DNA from: Sipunculus nudus
Lineage: Eukaryota; Annelida; Sipuncula; Golfingiida; Sipunculidae
DNA: 64,000 nucleotides
Assembly (NCBI GenBank): GCA_026874595.1
Contig: CM049312.1
Span: 30,073,456 to 30,137,455 of the forward strand
Direction of reading: 5' to 3'
This document shows positions 36,287 to 47,204 of the stretch, piece after piece. The notes beneath the pieces are model-generated. The model worked only from the letters and a program-made list of their open reading frames with translations, searched no databases and was not told where the DNA came from. How positions within the stretch are numbered: the first letter of the stretch is position 1; each line of letters begins with the position of its first letter. A program made the position numbers and the translations under genes.

Positions 36287-36487
36287 CAGAACCAAAGTGT
36301 AATCTAATGCCATCTTTCCATAATTTCCACCACTGAGATGGACGAAGTAGAGGCCGCTGACAGGGATGGCGATGGTGTTCTCTGTCTGTAGCACTGCACC
36401 GCCACGGTCGACACGGACTTTGAGAAATGACAGGGTTTCCGATGCTTTGCACTCCGTTATTTTAACGACAATAGACCACGCTACAGG
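36095..36487 (-). CDS. Exon 6: third C1q-like domain and stop
   Basis: 393 nt, 130 codons plus TAA. Acceptor TTTTCTTTAG at 36488. The module starts PVAWSIVVKITECK and continues with IAIPVSGLYFVHLSGG, LVLNGACPLIGLTR, SRSAILAFKSGDRLTL and the ending SLLGFLIQPGE, a canonical C1q layout with a final hydrophobic strand at the C terminus. The last half of the exon (from about 36286) and the downstream flank were tandemly duplicated as the copy at 35300-35793. Confidence 0.85.
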   Translation of the reverse strand, partial: PVAWSIVVKITECKASETLSFLKVRVDRGGAVLQTENTIAIPVSGLYFVHLSGGNYGKMALDYTLVLNGACPLIGLTRTPAGHFNTLSRSAILAFKSGDRLTLRCGQDSDVLSGWFEETSLLGFLIQPGE

Positions 36488-36543
36488 CTAAAGAAAACAT
36501 GCCATCATAAAAGAACATGGATATAATATGAATAGATTTGATG

Positions 36544-36598
<55 letters not shown>

Positions 36599-39500
36599 AA
36601 TATATATATATATTGACTGATACTCATGAGAAAATGCATGGACGATACTATGGTCACCATTAGTTATCTGATACAGTTTGAGGTTTACTTATTTTGGTCA
36701 ATAGTGTTGAAAGCTGTTTTTACTTAAGTATAATTCCCTGTTATTCCTTTTCGATTGTAGGAGCGTGACCAGTGTGTAGCATTTGTTGTTTAATAAAGTT
36801 GAATGCAATAAATAATAAGGCTTTCTATGACAGTATAATTCAGTGTAAAATCAGCCAACCACGTATGTAAGCCAAGTCACACGTGATACGAAGATAATAT
36901 CAAAGCCCGTCGGCGATATGGCTTAGATTGTATCTATACACTCAGTGTACTCAGTGACGCAACGACACGGCATGAATTGAAAAGCTTGTCGATTCGTGTG
37001 ACGTCACTGTGCTCTGTAACGCAGTGCACAGAAATTGACAACATACTGGGATCCTAGATGTGCCTTCGCGTGTGCCGTGTTATGTGTTTCACTTGAGGAA
37101 TAGTTACTTCGTAAAAATAGAATGTGTACGGCTGATTGGTTTGATAACATGCGTAGCCGTTTAATAATAATATTATAAACGGGCTTGTTCCGCATTGCCC
37201 TTCGGGCAACCGGATCATCCCCTCGGCTTGCGACCCCTCAGGCCGATACGGCTGTCCTCAGATCAACACGGACGGCATTACCGAACATGCCGGTAATAAC
37301 ATATTACATTACTTTGGTTTTCGTAGATTTAATCACCTGTAACTTGAAATCTCTTGGCGCAGACAACCAGAGTATTTGAAATGACTTAACACATGGTTCC
37401 CATACGGATTGGTCTATTTACCGTTAACCCATCCGTGCCGTAACTGGTTAGAAATCTTCAGAAAATTGTCCAAAACGCGGGCTTTTTTTGCTTCACATTT
37501 CACATGCAACAGTTTTCTTTTGTACAACAAAAATGTATGTAACCAGCTAAAAGTACAAATGAAATAATAAAAAAAGAAATTCCGAATTGAAGAAATATAA
37601 TAAATGACACAGATTAAGTACCAATATAATTCTATACTGAAATCGAAAGATGATCTGTTACCTGAGTGCTGACTGGGCTGTACATAAAACCCGATAGAGC
37701 GACGTTGTATGGCGAACCACTATAAATCTTAAGCTCCACAGGATATTGTAGTCCCACCTCCAGCAGAAAGCATCGGTTGGCCGTTCCGGTTCCTGTTGTT
37801 TCTGCAGGTCCAGCATGACGGAGCAGACCCTGCTGCATTACATCATGTATTTCTATGTACTCTGACGCCTCCGTGACAGCTTTCCATAGAAAGGACATGC
37901 ACATGAAGTACACTCCTGTATCCTTTGCAACGTACTTGGTAGTCATACCGGAGAGCAATATGATCTGAAACATAAAAACAAAAACAAAAAAAACAACCTT
38001 CAGTAAGAGCGACCAATTTAAAGGCATTAGGTCAGCGGATTTTTTTTTAATATTGGCAAAATCACAGGGGCGGAAGTTTCCCAATGGGGCAAAGGCATAA
38101 ACAAAAAAGGATAAGATTGATGTCAATTGACCGATGATCCTAAATATATTTGAGATGTTATAACGAAGTATATGATAAAAAATAACAATTAAGCTGAAAT
38201 GCAAAAAAAGTTACTTGTTCTAATATATTGTACATATATATATTTTTTTCCAGTATATTCTGAAGATTGGCTTTGGCAGGGTAGATTTACCACGGGGTTT
38301 GGTCCAACGAGATGGCTGATGCTCAACACACTGAAAGATATCAGCAGTTTGTCGTCACTGTACAGTCCCTTGGACAAGCTGTGAACCTGCAACACATCAC
38401 CCTGTACCAGCTCCACGATGGCCTCACGGCTTAGCACTTCTACCTGGCCACTTGCTGTGTAGGTCTGAGTCAGGTTCACCAGGGGGTCACCGTTTCTGAC
38501 TACGTTGCAGTTGACGGTTGTACCAGGCAGGTTTCCGACACTGAGACTGATCAGATAGAATCCATCAGAAGGGACCCGGAACTCATTCTTACTTTGATCC
38601 CATTGACCATGGACAAGAAGCTTGTTGAATGTGACGGGTGTGTGGGGAGTAGTGATGTTGGTGTCGAGAGCCACAGAGCTACAAGCGATGCCTGAATAAA
38701 AAATATTCCGTAGATGAAAAGAAATAAATTGCAGATCAAAAATACAATGAAAACACCATCACCAATACCTAAATAGGAACTTCGCCGTATAGTGAAGGTA
38801 AATTTTATTTTAAATCTTTCAATTGTAATACAGCAATATTTGATCTTTTTTTCTTAATATTACGGGCCCGAACAATCGGTGTGCATGTCACCGACTATGT
38901 CGTTATGCATGAATTTTCTATGGTCTTTAAGCGCTTAGCAAGTAAGACCCTAGGATACATAATGGGTCTCGGAAAGATCAAATTTCAAAGCAAGTTTGGA
39001 AAAAGAGAAGTGTAACTTTACATGTGTTAGTCTTCATTTCATTCGAGGCGTACACTTTGGGACACACAGGCGAGTAATTGTAGACACACGTGTGGGAACA
39101 CTCTCCATTTGCCTCGGAATATTCGTCCATGCCTGAAACGAATTTTGTTAATATATTCGGTCTTATATATTATGTAAAATGATCTGGGACTGAATGTTTT
39201 AATGCTATGTTTATTTTCACTTGAAGAAAAAAATTACCATGCCGTTTGTCGTGGATATATTTTTGGATGAACGAACATGAATTCTTCCATAAATTCAATG
39301 GTCTTTGTGTTGTTCTTATGTACCATATCAACTGATGGGTTTCTGGATAGTCGAGTGGCAAAACGCTCGGCTCTCTCCGCTGGCGACCCGGGTTCGATCC
39401 TCGGAGTTGCAATGAGAGCGGGTTGTGGTGGTCAATCCAAGGACGGCGGTTTTCTCCGGGTCATCAGGTTTAATCCACATCTGGACACGGTCGAACGCCA

Positions 39501-40908
39501 CCATCCAAGCCAGGATAAGTGCCTAGTTATTATAGCTAGTTGTACAATCCATGTAAAATAAATAAAGATTGTTTAGGTTGATAAAAATGATCTTTGTTAT
39601 CTGCTTTCCTGTAATTTTTATTTTGTCTCGCCCGGCAAGTTTAAAAACGTACTTAAGTTTATGCTTCACTGGTCAACAGAAATATGTGTTTTAAGCCTGG
39701 TCTTATTTAGAAGTTATTTCTCCTTTTATTAAGCTGTATAACATAAATAATGCATAATGTAATATTATAATATTTATAAAAATATTTTACCTATACATTA
39801 TTGTTAATAATCATGTAATGCTTGTTTATAAAAACAAACATTTTACCAATGATACTGTTGCACCAATGTTGAAGCACCGGCTGTTTTCAAACCAGAGATC
39901 TTTTCATCGTTAAACACTAAACTACCAAAATCACATACTCACCTCCAATGCACTTAGACTTCTTGTCCTTGCAGGAACAATGACCTGATAAGGAAGAGCT
40001 TGTTTTATGACGTCATCATATTTGCACGGGAAACATTGTTACGTTACAATTAAGGTTGGAGAATGACAAACACTTCAACAAAAGCGGAATGTGAACATAT
40101 TCATGCAAACATAACAGGTTTTGTGATACATCTCCTTTCAAATTTGAATCAAGAAAATGCAGCTCAGGAAAGCCCAATTCTTCAAACCAGAACCTAGGCT
40201 TCACTTGTTTTTGAAGGTATTTCGCTGATCTCCTGTCATTAGGATATGTTTGGTTATATTATACTCTGCATTATACAACTTAGGAGAACATAGGTCTGTT
40301 CTGTTGTCAGTGTTTTACTGTCTATTTGCAGGTGTCTGTGTATAAACATCTCATATGTACAAATTTCGGGTATGAAAATTTGTAGACACTGTAATACAGA
40401 TGCCAAAAGATGAACAACGTTTATAGTTAATCTGATCAAGAGTAACCCAGGATCAAGATCTGAATAAATGTTGCATGATGTCCGGTCAGATCTTCATTAA
40501 TCAGGTTAAAAAGGACTCAAAGGATAAATTTCATTATCATACATTGTATCATATATAGAATTAAAAATTAAAAAAAAAACCGTTATTTAATTCGTTACCT
40601 TTTTTCAGCGTGACCTTTACTTTGATTGTTTCACTGCCAAACTCTGCCCTGTTTATCTCCTTCAAGATGAGACAAACATCTTTTCCTTCACGTTTTGTTT
40701 CTTGATATCCTTCACAGTCGTCAAGGTTAGCACATTCATGTGCACAGATCCCGCGGTGAATCCTTGGAATTGTCTTTATGATTGTTCCAAGTCTTTTCAG
40801 TTTAGTTTCCATAAAGGTTTGTGAACTTCCCTTGCTAACGGCATATGCTTGTCGCCATAACCCAGCAAAGAGCATAAGTAAAACTAGGCGTAAGTAACGA
40901 ACAGCCAT
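36095..40908 (-). CDS. Six-exon secreted PAN / Kazal-like / triple C1q-domain protein
   Basis: Spliced gene with exons 40599-40908, 39943-39984, 39022-39132, 38291-38691, 37662-37964 and 36095-36487. Total CDS is 1560 nt, giving 519 residues plus stop. All five introns are GT-AG, with phases 1,1,1,0,0 that rejoin cleanly. Residues 1-23 form a signal peptide. About 25-103 is a PAN/apple-like region (Cys 55, 59, 65, 79). 104-158 is cysteine-rich, with a Kazal-like C-x3-C-x7-C run. 159-288, 289-389 and 390-519 are three C1q-like modules, one per exon. There is no transmembrane segment after the signal, so secretion is expected. C1q-domain proteins commonly act as secreted pattern-recognition or lectin-like molecules in molluscs, but the ligand here is unknown. 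The start codon is the ATG at 40908 in the context AAGATGG. Splice sites were called by eye. Alternative exons cannot be excluded. Confidence 0.85.
36545..36612. repeat. (TA)n microsatellite in intron 5
   Basis: About 50 bp of uninterrupted TA followed by TGTAAATATATATATATA. Confidence 0.95.
37662..37964 (-). CDS. Exon 5: second, shorter C1q/TNF-like module
   Basis: 303 nt, exactly 101 codons, phase 0 at both ends. Acceptor TATGTTTCAG and donor ACTCAG|GTAACA. Key segments are TGVYFMCMSFLWK, then TGTANRCFLLEVGLQYPVEL and the closing ALSGFMYSPV. It lacks the first strands of a normal C1q domain, so it may be a partial jelly roll packing with its neighbours or a divergent C1q/TNF-like fold. An exon of the same design, 300 nt with identical phases, lies on the opposite strand at 28305-28604. 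Confidence 0.8.
38291..38691 (-). CDS. Exon 4: first C1q-like domain
   Basis: 401 nt (two bases completing Cys 155, then 133 codons) encoding residues 156-288. Acceptor TTTATTCAG at 38692, donor CCCGTG|GTAAAT at 38291. It reads as a full C1q jelly roll: an early PVTFNKLLVHG strand, then FRVPSDGFYLISLSVG, VVRNGDPLVNL, SREAIVELVQGDVLQVHSL and a closing LLISFSVLSI. The exon has one decayed copy at 31445-31632. Confidence 0.85.
39022..39132 (-). CDS. Exon 3: Kazal-like cysteine cluster
   Basis: 111 nt, acceptor CGTTTCAG and donor ACAT|GTAAAG. It codes for MDEYSEANGECSHTC followed by VYNYSPVC. The spacing C-x3-C-x7-C with the Y-x-PVC signature is Kazal-like. The next Cys (155) is created across the splice junction (T|GC), and Cys 158 follows in exon 4. 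C3-C4 spacing is 13 rather than about 10 and the C-terminal half is missing, so inhibitory activity is uncertain. It may be a structural linker or a divergent follistatin/Kazal relic. Confidence 0.72.
39338..39575 (+). mobile_element. tRNA-derived SINE in intron 2 of the C1q gene
   Basis: A tRNA-like head with a box A-like GTCGAGTGGCAAAACGC and a box B GGTTCGATCC at 39391-39400, followed by a ~150 bp unrelated body and an AAATAAATAAA tail. Antisense to the host gene. The head matches a second copy near 52200. Confidence 0.7.
39943..39984 (-). CDS. Exon 2: 42-nt cysteine-rich micro-exon
   Basis: Bounded by an acceptor TTATCAG and a donor GGAG|GTGAGT, it codes for HCSCKDKKSKCIG with split glycines at both ends. 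The phase-1 junctions restore GGT (Gly) with exon 1 and GGC (Gly) with exon 3. It carries Cys 106, 108 and 115. It is far too short for single-exon ORF detection. Support comes from both splice sites and from perfect phase continuity with both neighbours. Confidence 0.8.
40599..40908 (-). CDS. Exon 1: signal peptide and PAN/apple-like region
   Basis: 310 nt coding 103 residues plus one base. It begins MAVRYLRLVLLMLFAG and shows a typical hydrophobic signal core ending AYA before Val-Ser. The cysteines at 55 (GIC), 59 (HEC), 65 (DDC) and 79 (DVC), with the DDCEGY and DVCLIL contexts, resemble the central hairpin of PAN/apple domains, which mediate protein or carbohydrate binding. The domain is shorter and more divergent than usual. 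The donor is AAAAAAG|GTAACG at 40599/40598, phase 1. A frame-open upstream extension lacks an ATG, so the start at 40908 is preferred. Confidence 0.8.
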
Positions 40909-41000
40909 CTTGACTGGCAGCAACAAGCGTGCTGCTTGGACCTACTCCGGCCACCCGAATGGCATTGTTTTGTGATCACGTGACTAATATTTTATTCAAA
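40909..41000 (-). promoter_or_regulatory. Putative promoter / 5' flank of the C1q gene
   Basis: A perfect palindromic E-box TCACGTGA sits at 40976-40983, about 70 bp upstream of the start codon. An AATAAAATATTA stretch lies just upstream of it on the minus strand. No initiator or transcription start can be fixed from sequence alone. Confidence 0.3.
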
Positions 41001-41358
41001 TAACAGCGCTTTCCAGGGATACAGGGTTTGTTCATTGTATAAACATAAACGTATAACTATATGAGCAGACTAAAACAAAGACCAATGTGTCAACCTGAGA
41101 TAAAATATATTCCCAGCATCTGATGGGTACCCAATATTAGGATTGTATATGGTATATTTATGATATTTTCAATGTTGACCTGGCAACCTGGTTACCAAAC
41201 CGCTCACTGAACTTCTCACCTGTTTATTTAAAAAAAACCTGTATTTTTAATATTTAATTCTGTAAACGGGAAGATCCGTGGGTGGATGTTTTGTAATATG
41301 GCGAGTTGAAAAATGGAGATGCTGACGAAAAGAGAAAATTCACCTGTGCATCACTAAA

Positions 41359-41410
41359 ATGGATTCACACATGAAATGGCACAAGACACCAATCAAGCCT
41401 GTTGCACGTG
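41359..41410 (+). CDS. Candidate first exon of a divergent plus-strand gene
   Basis: An ATG in the context AAAATGG opens 17 codons beginning MDSHMKWHKTPIKP, ending exactly at a donor CACGTG|GTATGT, phase 1. It lies about 450 bp head-to-head from the start of the C1q gene, which could share a promoter. No convincing acceptor or second exon was recognised downstream, so this is a weak candidate and may be chance. Confidence 0.18.
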
Positions 41411-43637
41411 GTATGTTTTTTTTATATTTGTAGTTTGCGAGTTCGTAAAAAAATAACAATATAAATGAATATAAGATATTACCGCAAAATTTTGCACTTT
41501 TTTATTTTGTTTTGTTGGAGGTAACGGCCTCAATTTTTTAAATGCGTAATGCTTTTAATACTTGGATATAAACAAAAAGAACGGCCTGTGTGCGGTAGGA
41601 TCGGCGTTTTCTTGCTTATGTTTATGGAAATTTCAAGGAATTATCTTACGTTAATAGACGTCAGACAGCAAAATAAGCCCCTTTAAGACACGAAAACACG
41701 CAAATCGTCCTCACGCCAGCTATTCACTATCAATAATTTTTCATATGAAATATTAATTAATACATTATTTGAAAGATTCCATCGTACTCAACACGGTAAC
41801 ATGGGGTACCAAGTACGCCGGATCAAGCATAAAGTTAACCATATCAGCCAAGACAGAACAACTTTCATGCGCGCACCCCCCCCCCCCCCCCAAACACACA
41901 CTCGGACTGGCATAATCTTTTCCTGACATGGCATTGTTGGCTTATTTTAGTTATTAGTTAAAACTTCTCATGGTTTTACATGCGTTGGACGTGCTGGTAT
42001 CTTTATGTTGGGAAGAAGGTAGCAGAGACGCCAATACTAGACGGTGCCTTAAGCAATTATCTTAAGTTACTTTGTTTATATGTTTAATATAGAACTACAG
42101 CCGTCTACAAATATACTAGCTTGGTGAATAAGAAATAACGGTGTAATTATATTTTTGTTTCAGGCAACGTTTTACTCGGCGTAGTATGCTACAGTAGGAG
42201 GTATGCAAATTCAGGTGAAAAATATGCCAGAGCAGAGCAAAAACTACGACATATAAACTTAACATGAACACACACTCACTCACCTCACACCCATCCACAC
42301 ACACACACTCGCACGCTCACTGAGCTTGCGCAACACTGGCAATATTTACAGTGCGTTTTCAAATATGTTTGGTTTATATATTGTACTTATTGAATAAATG
42401 AACATTTTACCATATAAACATGGCCAAACAAGGTGTCCGTCCCTGATAGCGTGCGGGTTTGACATCCGCTACATACACAACTAGGGGCGGGTTCAGGGTA
42501 GGGGACATTTCCGTTTAAATTTTTTAAAAAATCTGGAAAATCGAACAACCGAAAACAAACAAGATTCTTCGGTTACAGCCTATATTTCCAAAAAAATTCT
42601 TAAACATTAGATATGGTATTCCCCTCATAAACCACCTGCTCAGCCACCCATCCCCGCCTTAGCGTCCCGGCTCCACGCTATGAGAGCTCCTCTCGTTCCA
42701 AAGCCCTCTGTCCACATAAAATTATAACACCAAATGTATTTTTAATGAAAGTGTCAACGTTGACTTAGCAACTGAAAAAGCAGCCCAGTCCTTCATGTCT
42801 CACCTGAATGTTAGGTTGTAACCGTGTGATCATCAATGTTTAAAAGTAGAAATCGATTCTTTCTTCTATGTTACTCAATTGTGAATAAATAAATAAATGG
42901 ACCTACCAACGAAATCGATGCTTCAGCAGAACCACACTCGAACAGGTTAACACACGAAATTACACAAAAGATTTTATAGCTGTGCTTGGCAAAAAACTAT
43001 TAACTATTCACCATATATGCAGGTGAATGGTCATTTATATTGTATTTCCTTATTTGAATCTTGAGTACGGTATCCATGCCTGTAGCATTAATGACAAAAG
43101 AATTTTATAATTATAAATACAAACAATTTTTTTTATGTTGTCCTGTAAATCAAAGATTGTAAATAATATGAGATTTTTCATATATTATTGGCCAATGATA
43201 TAAAACCTTAAATCATAAATAATGAATAACATCAATAGAATAATGTAAATAATATTTTCCTTGAAACAGAATTTGTAAAAACTTAACAATATAGCCTTTA
43301 AGTTACAGTTGCACATTTTTAATTAATTATACGTCATTTTATCAGGAAGGCCCTGTTGACGTCAGCTTGAATGTTTTAGGCAAAAGAAAGCGTTATTGAT
43401 CGTGCTGCTATTGCAAAAAAAGGGTTAGCCCTTGAAACCCTGACATACTGAGAGCCAGATTCACCAGCCAAGCACACGCAACTGTGTGATATAGACAGCC
43501 CATGGGAATTAAACGCACGTTACATGCTTTGTAACAAAATAAACTAAATACAAGCGACGACTTCGATAGCTGACAGGCATTGGAATGATCACAAACCAAC
43601 ACGTCCACACACACACACACATGTATATATATATATA
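41411..43637. other. No gene seen
   Basis: AT-rich non-coding DNA with a short C-run (41876) and a CA-rich stretch near 42270-42310. Confidence 0.45.
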
Positions 43638-44437
43638 CAGTAGAGCGCCGTTTTTCCGAAAGCGTCGGGGGACAAGCTATTTGTTCGTAAAAACGAACAT
43701 TTGGAAATGCGGACAAGGGTCTAGCGGCAAGTTCGTGCGAAGTTAATGATTAACTTAATGCCAATTAACCCGAGGAACTAGGGTGTTTCTTTTCGATATT
43801 CGTTATTGACGACCGGGACATATAAAAGATATTTTATTATTGCTGAGCAATTGGCAAAGATCAGTCTAACCTGCTTTAAGGATACGTGCGTGCTCTTTTT
43901 TTTCATCAATTTCACTGGAGGGAAAGGTCAAATGACATCGCCAAGGAACACGGTGTTTCTTATTAATCTACGTAATTGAAGACCGGGATATATAAAAGCT
44001 GCTTGAGCACAAGCGTTTAATGAATTATACCTCACCAATGATGATGCGAGTAAACTGCTCAGTTATTTGGCATGACATCCCGTCCCAAGCCGACGAACCA
44101 TGCTTGCTTGAGTACAAACGAGATGTAGTTGATAACACACAAGTGCTCTTGCAGAAACTGCTCAGTCGCTTGCTAGGGGTACAGGGGGCTGAGCGTTGCG
44201 GGGCTAGCTGTACTTTTAACACCTTTGCCCCGGCGACAACATCGGCCCAGAACTAATTAATTAGGGTCACCACTGGGCTTAACACATGACTGCAGGCCTC
44301 GTGACTCGTAATTACAATACTCATTTTAGGTTTTTACATACTTGAAATATATTTCGGAAATACGAATAAATTTCGGTTCCCCATTTTAATTTTCGGAAAA
44401 ACGAATTTTCGGCATTCGGAAATACGGCGCTCTACTG
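43638..44437. mobile_element. 800 bp TA-flanked TIR element (Tc1/mariner-pogo-like, non-autonomous)
   Basis: Termini CAGTAGAGCGCCG and CGGCGCTCTACTG are exact inverses, flanked by TA on both sides (43636-43637, 44438-44439). A subterminal GTTTTTCCGAA pairs loosely with TTCGGAAATAC. Inside are two diverged direct copies of a GGTGTTTCTT ... GACCGGGA(C/T)ATATAAAAG block (about 43780 and 43950) and repeated TTTCGGAAA(A/T)ACGAA words near the right end. A 78-codon frame (44020-44256) shows no transposase motif. TA duplication and the CAG start fit pogo/Tigger-like elements. The assignment is inference. Confidence 0.75.
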
Positions 44438-45109
44438 TACTATCTTTTCGTCATGTTGCAGGCTTATATATATTTATGTATGTATGTATGTATGTATATA
44501 TATAAATAAATAAATTAATATATATATATATATTTATATATATAATGAGCTTATGCTGACCATGGTATTGCCTAATTATAAGTTAGTATTCAACTAATTT
44601 TATAATCATGATATTTTCAAGAAGGATGACACTTTAAACAAAATCCAAGCTAGATAAATATTTCAAGTACTGGTTCACTCAGCAAGATGTATGTCTAGGA
44701 AGTGTATAAAGTGTAATTTATTATAACTGAGGGTTGCACTACATCGCAGCACCATCTATCAGAAATACTCTATCAAACTACACTAAATCAAGGAAATCCC
44801 TTTGATTTCCGGCCGAGGTCGCATTGAACTGTGTAAGTGCAATAACGGCTAAATTGCCAGCAATTGATAATATTTAGTTGATGAAGCTTACGGTGACCGC
44901 ATCCAGTGCTGACCCCTTTTGGCGAGGTGAGAACTATTTTGCCCTTGGCTTTGAAAAACCTTTGCTTCTCTAACCGATGTTTAAGCCAATAAATGTAGTT
45001 AATGTGACTTCGGGTATATTCTCTGTATATATTAATGAACTGTGGGAATTTCCTGCTAAAATAAAGTCCTTGTATGGGGATGTATGGGGTTGAGTACCTA
45101 CACTCAAAA

Positions 45110-45440
45110 AGCTGGAAACACGTTTCATGGTTCAATTTAAAACGCTATTGTCCCTTTTTTATATAATTCGTGGGGTTTAAAATTTATGCTTTCACGTTTC
45201 AGTTTGAACATGTTTCAGAGATAGATAATGTAAACATGTTTTGCAACATGTTTCAAGTGAATTACATGTTTAAGTATTATACATGTATTCATCTGAAACA
45301 CGTGAATCACATGAATCCATGTTTCAAATAAACGGTCATCCGTTTCAGCTTGAAACTGGTAACAAGTCTAAAACGCCTTTTTGCCCCATTTTTTCAACGT
45401 GTTTCCTATTTTCTAAGCACGTTTCAGCTTCCACATGTTA
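45110..45440. repeat. Cluster of (C)GTTTCA words
   Basis: ACGTTTCA, ATGTTTCA and their reverse complement TGAAAC occur about twelve times in 330 bp, often as CACGTTTCAG or CATGTTTCA. The frame crossing it (45283-45609) has no similarity to known proteins. Confidence 0.5.
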
Positions 45441-46603
45441 CAAATATTCACAAAGATGTTTTAAGAATCTTACACCCGCCGAATACTTTAGATTATGTCT
45501 CTATGATGTTACAGTTTCAAAGAGGATATCTCAACATACACAATACAAACATTACACAGTAAACGTGTTTTGCATAAAGGCCCAAAGTGGGTATTTCAGA
45601 CATGCATGACTCTGAAACATTAAAAAGATAATAAATGCATACAGACTATTAGTAAACACTGAATATGTTTTATATAGTTTTCTATGAACAAACAGGAAAA
45701 AAAACCATTTAATTGGAGGTGGTTTATTTCGAAAGTAAGGATATTGGAAGGTCAGGAACTGTTAGTGGTGAGAGAATATGAAACAACACGCTCTTAAAAT
45801 TGTCATTTACAACACTTTTGTTCGTCTGCTTGCCGCCAGATGTCCTCGGCGGTGCATGGTTGACCAACAGGTAATGCCTCCATTACTTTGCAAATGTTGC
45901 TTTTTAGTATCAATATGTACCTCCGGATTCTGGTTTCCCGAAATCTGAAGCATACATGGTTATCAATAGACAACAAACAAAAGGTAAGCAAGATTTACCG
46001 TTCATCACGCTCGGGTGATTTCACTGACACATATATGTCAAGGTTACTATGTGTCTTGCTCTGAAATAGTTCGTCCGATTCACATTGAACAAACACAGTA
46101 ACTGTTCTGTATTTGTGAGTAACAAAGCGAAAATAAACTTATTTTTCCTGACTTGCAAACTCTAATATAAAGGCTATAATCAAGTTATATGCTTAATTAG
46201 GCTGTGTGCATACCGTAAACGTACAAGGTTGGGATAGTGGATATAGACACGTTTTATGAGTTTTCCATGAACAAAGTGTCCTTGCTTGCTAACCTTCCCC
46301 AATCATAAAAGTACTGTTACCTTAAGTTAACTCTCCGAACAAAGTACATACAACATTTAAGGGGCGTTCTCATAGTAAAGGCTGTGTCTACAGATCGTCA
46401 CTATACGTGTTTGCTGCGACAACACTACAAGACGCTAAGTCCAAACATATCATATCACACGACGACAAATATTTTCATTTGACACTTGTTAGTAATGTAC
46501 AATTATGAGGCGACGTTCCGGAGTGTTTTCAGTGTAACGCAAATCAGTCTACTAGACATGTACAGGTAAGAGCTACTACACACACAAACACATCCACTCC
46601 ACT

Positions 46604-46605
<2 letters not shown>

Positions 46606-46660
<55 letters not shown>
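46606..46660. repeat. (CA)n microsatellite
   Basis: About 25 CA dinucleotides. Confidence 0.95.
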
Positions 46661-46662
<2 letters not shown>

Positions 46663-47204
46663 GACACTGTCATCACATAACATATGAAAATATAAAATGA
46701 GTCACAAACATGCACACAGTGAATACCGCAGCTCGCAATACTGCAAATAACAACATTCGCGAGGTTAGATTTGTTCGAATTTCACTTTTATCGTGTTTCG
46801 CGAGGGCTTTATTTTCGCGATCTCACCATGGACTTATACGTTCACATAGCATATCCATTATTATATGAATGATTTAATATGCTCACTCAATCTACCAGTT
46901 TCACGAGGACAAAAGTTAACATCGAACTAAAATTATTAATTATTGGCAAATATTATATAAAAGATTTCATATTATTAGTAATTTCAATCTTTGATTTATT
47001 AGATAACATAAAAGATCCGTTATTATTTATAATTATATCATAACATAAATAACTATTACCTGTGTATAATTATATGAGGCGCTTTTGACACGAAGATCGT
47101 GGCGAATGTCGCCAATTTGAAACCCGCACGGGGGCGGTTTGTGAGTTTGCCATCTTAGTTGAGTGGTTGTGTCGGCAAAATGGTCGTGCGAGTGGGCTGG
47201 CAAT

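Noticed and set aside
42425-42485. tRNA-like GCGGGTTTGACATCC
   Set aside because: One-base insertion in box B and no box A. Could be an old SINE scrap but cannot be supported.
45803-45991. 62-codon minus-strand frame ending QPCTAEDIWRQADEQKCCK
   Set aside because: Looks somewhat protein-like but no family could be recognised and no splice partners were found.
47095-47200. Minus-strand tRNA-like head (GCGGGTTTCAAATT)
   Set aside because: The box B-like word has too many mismatches, and no body or tail was seen.
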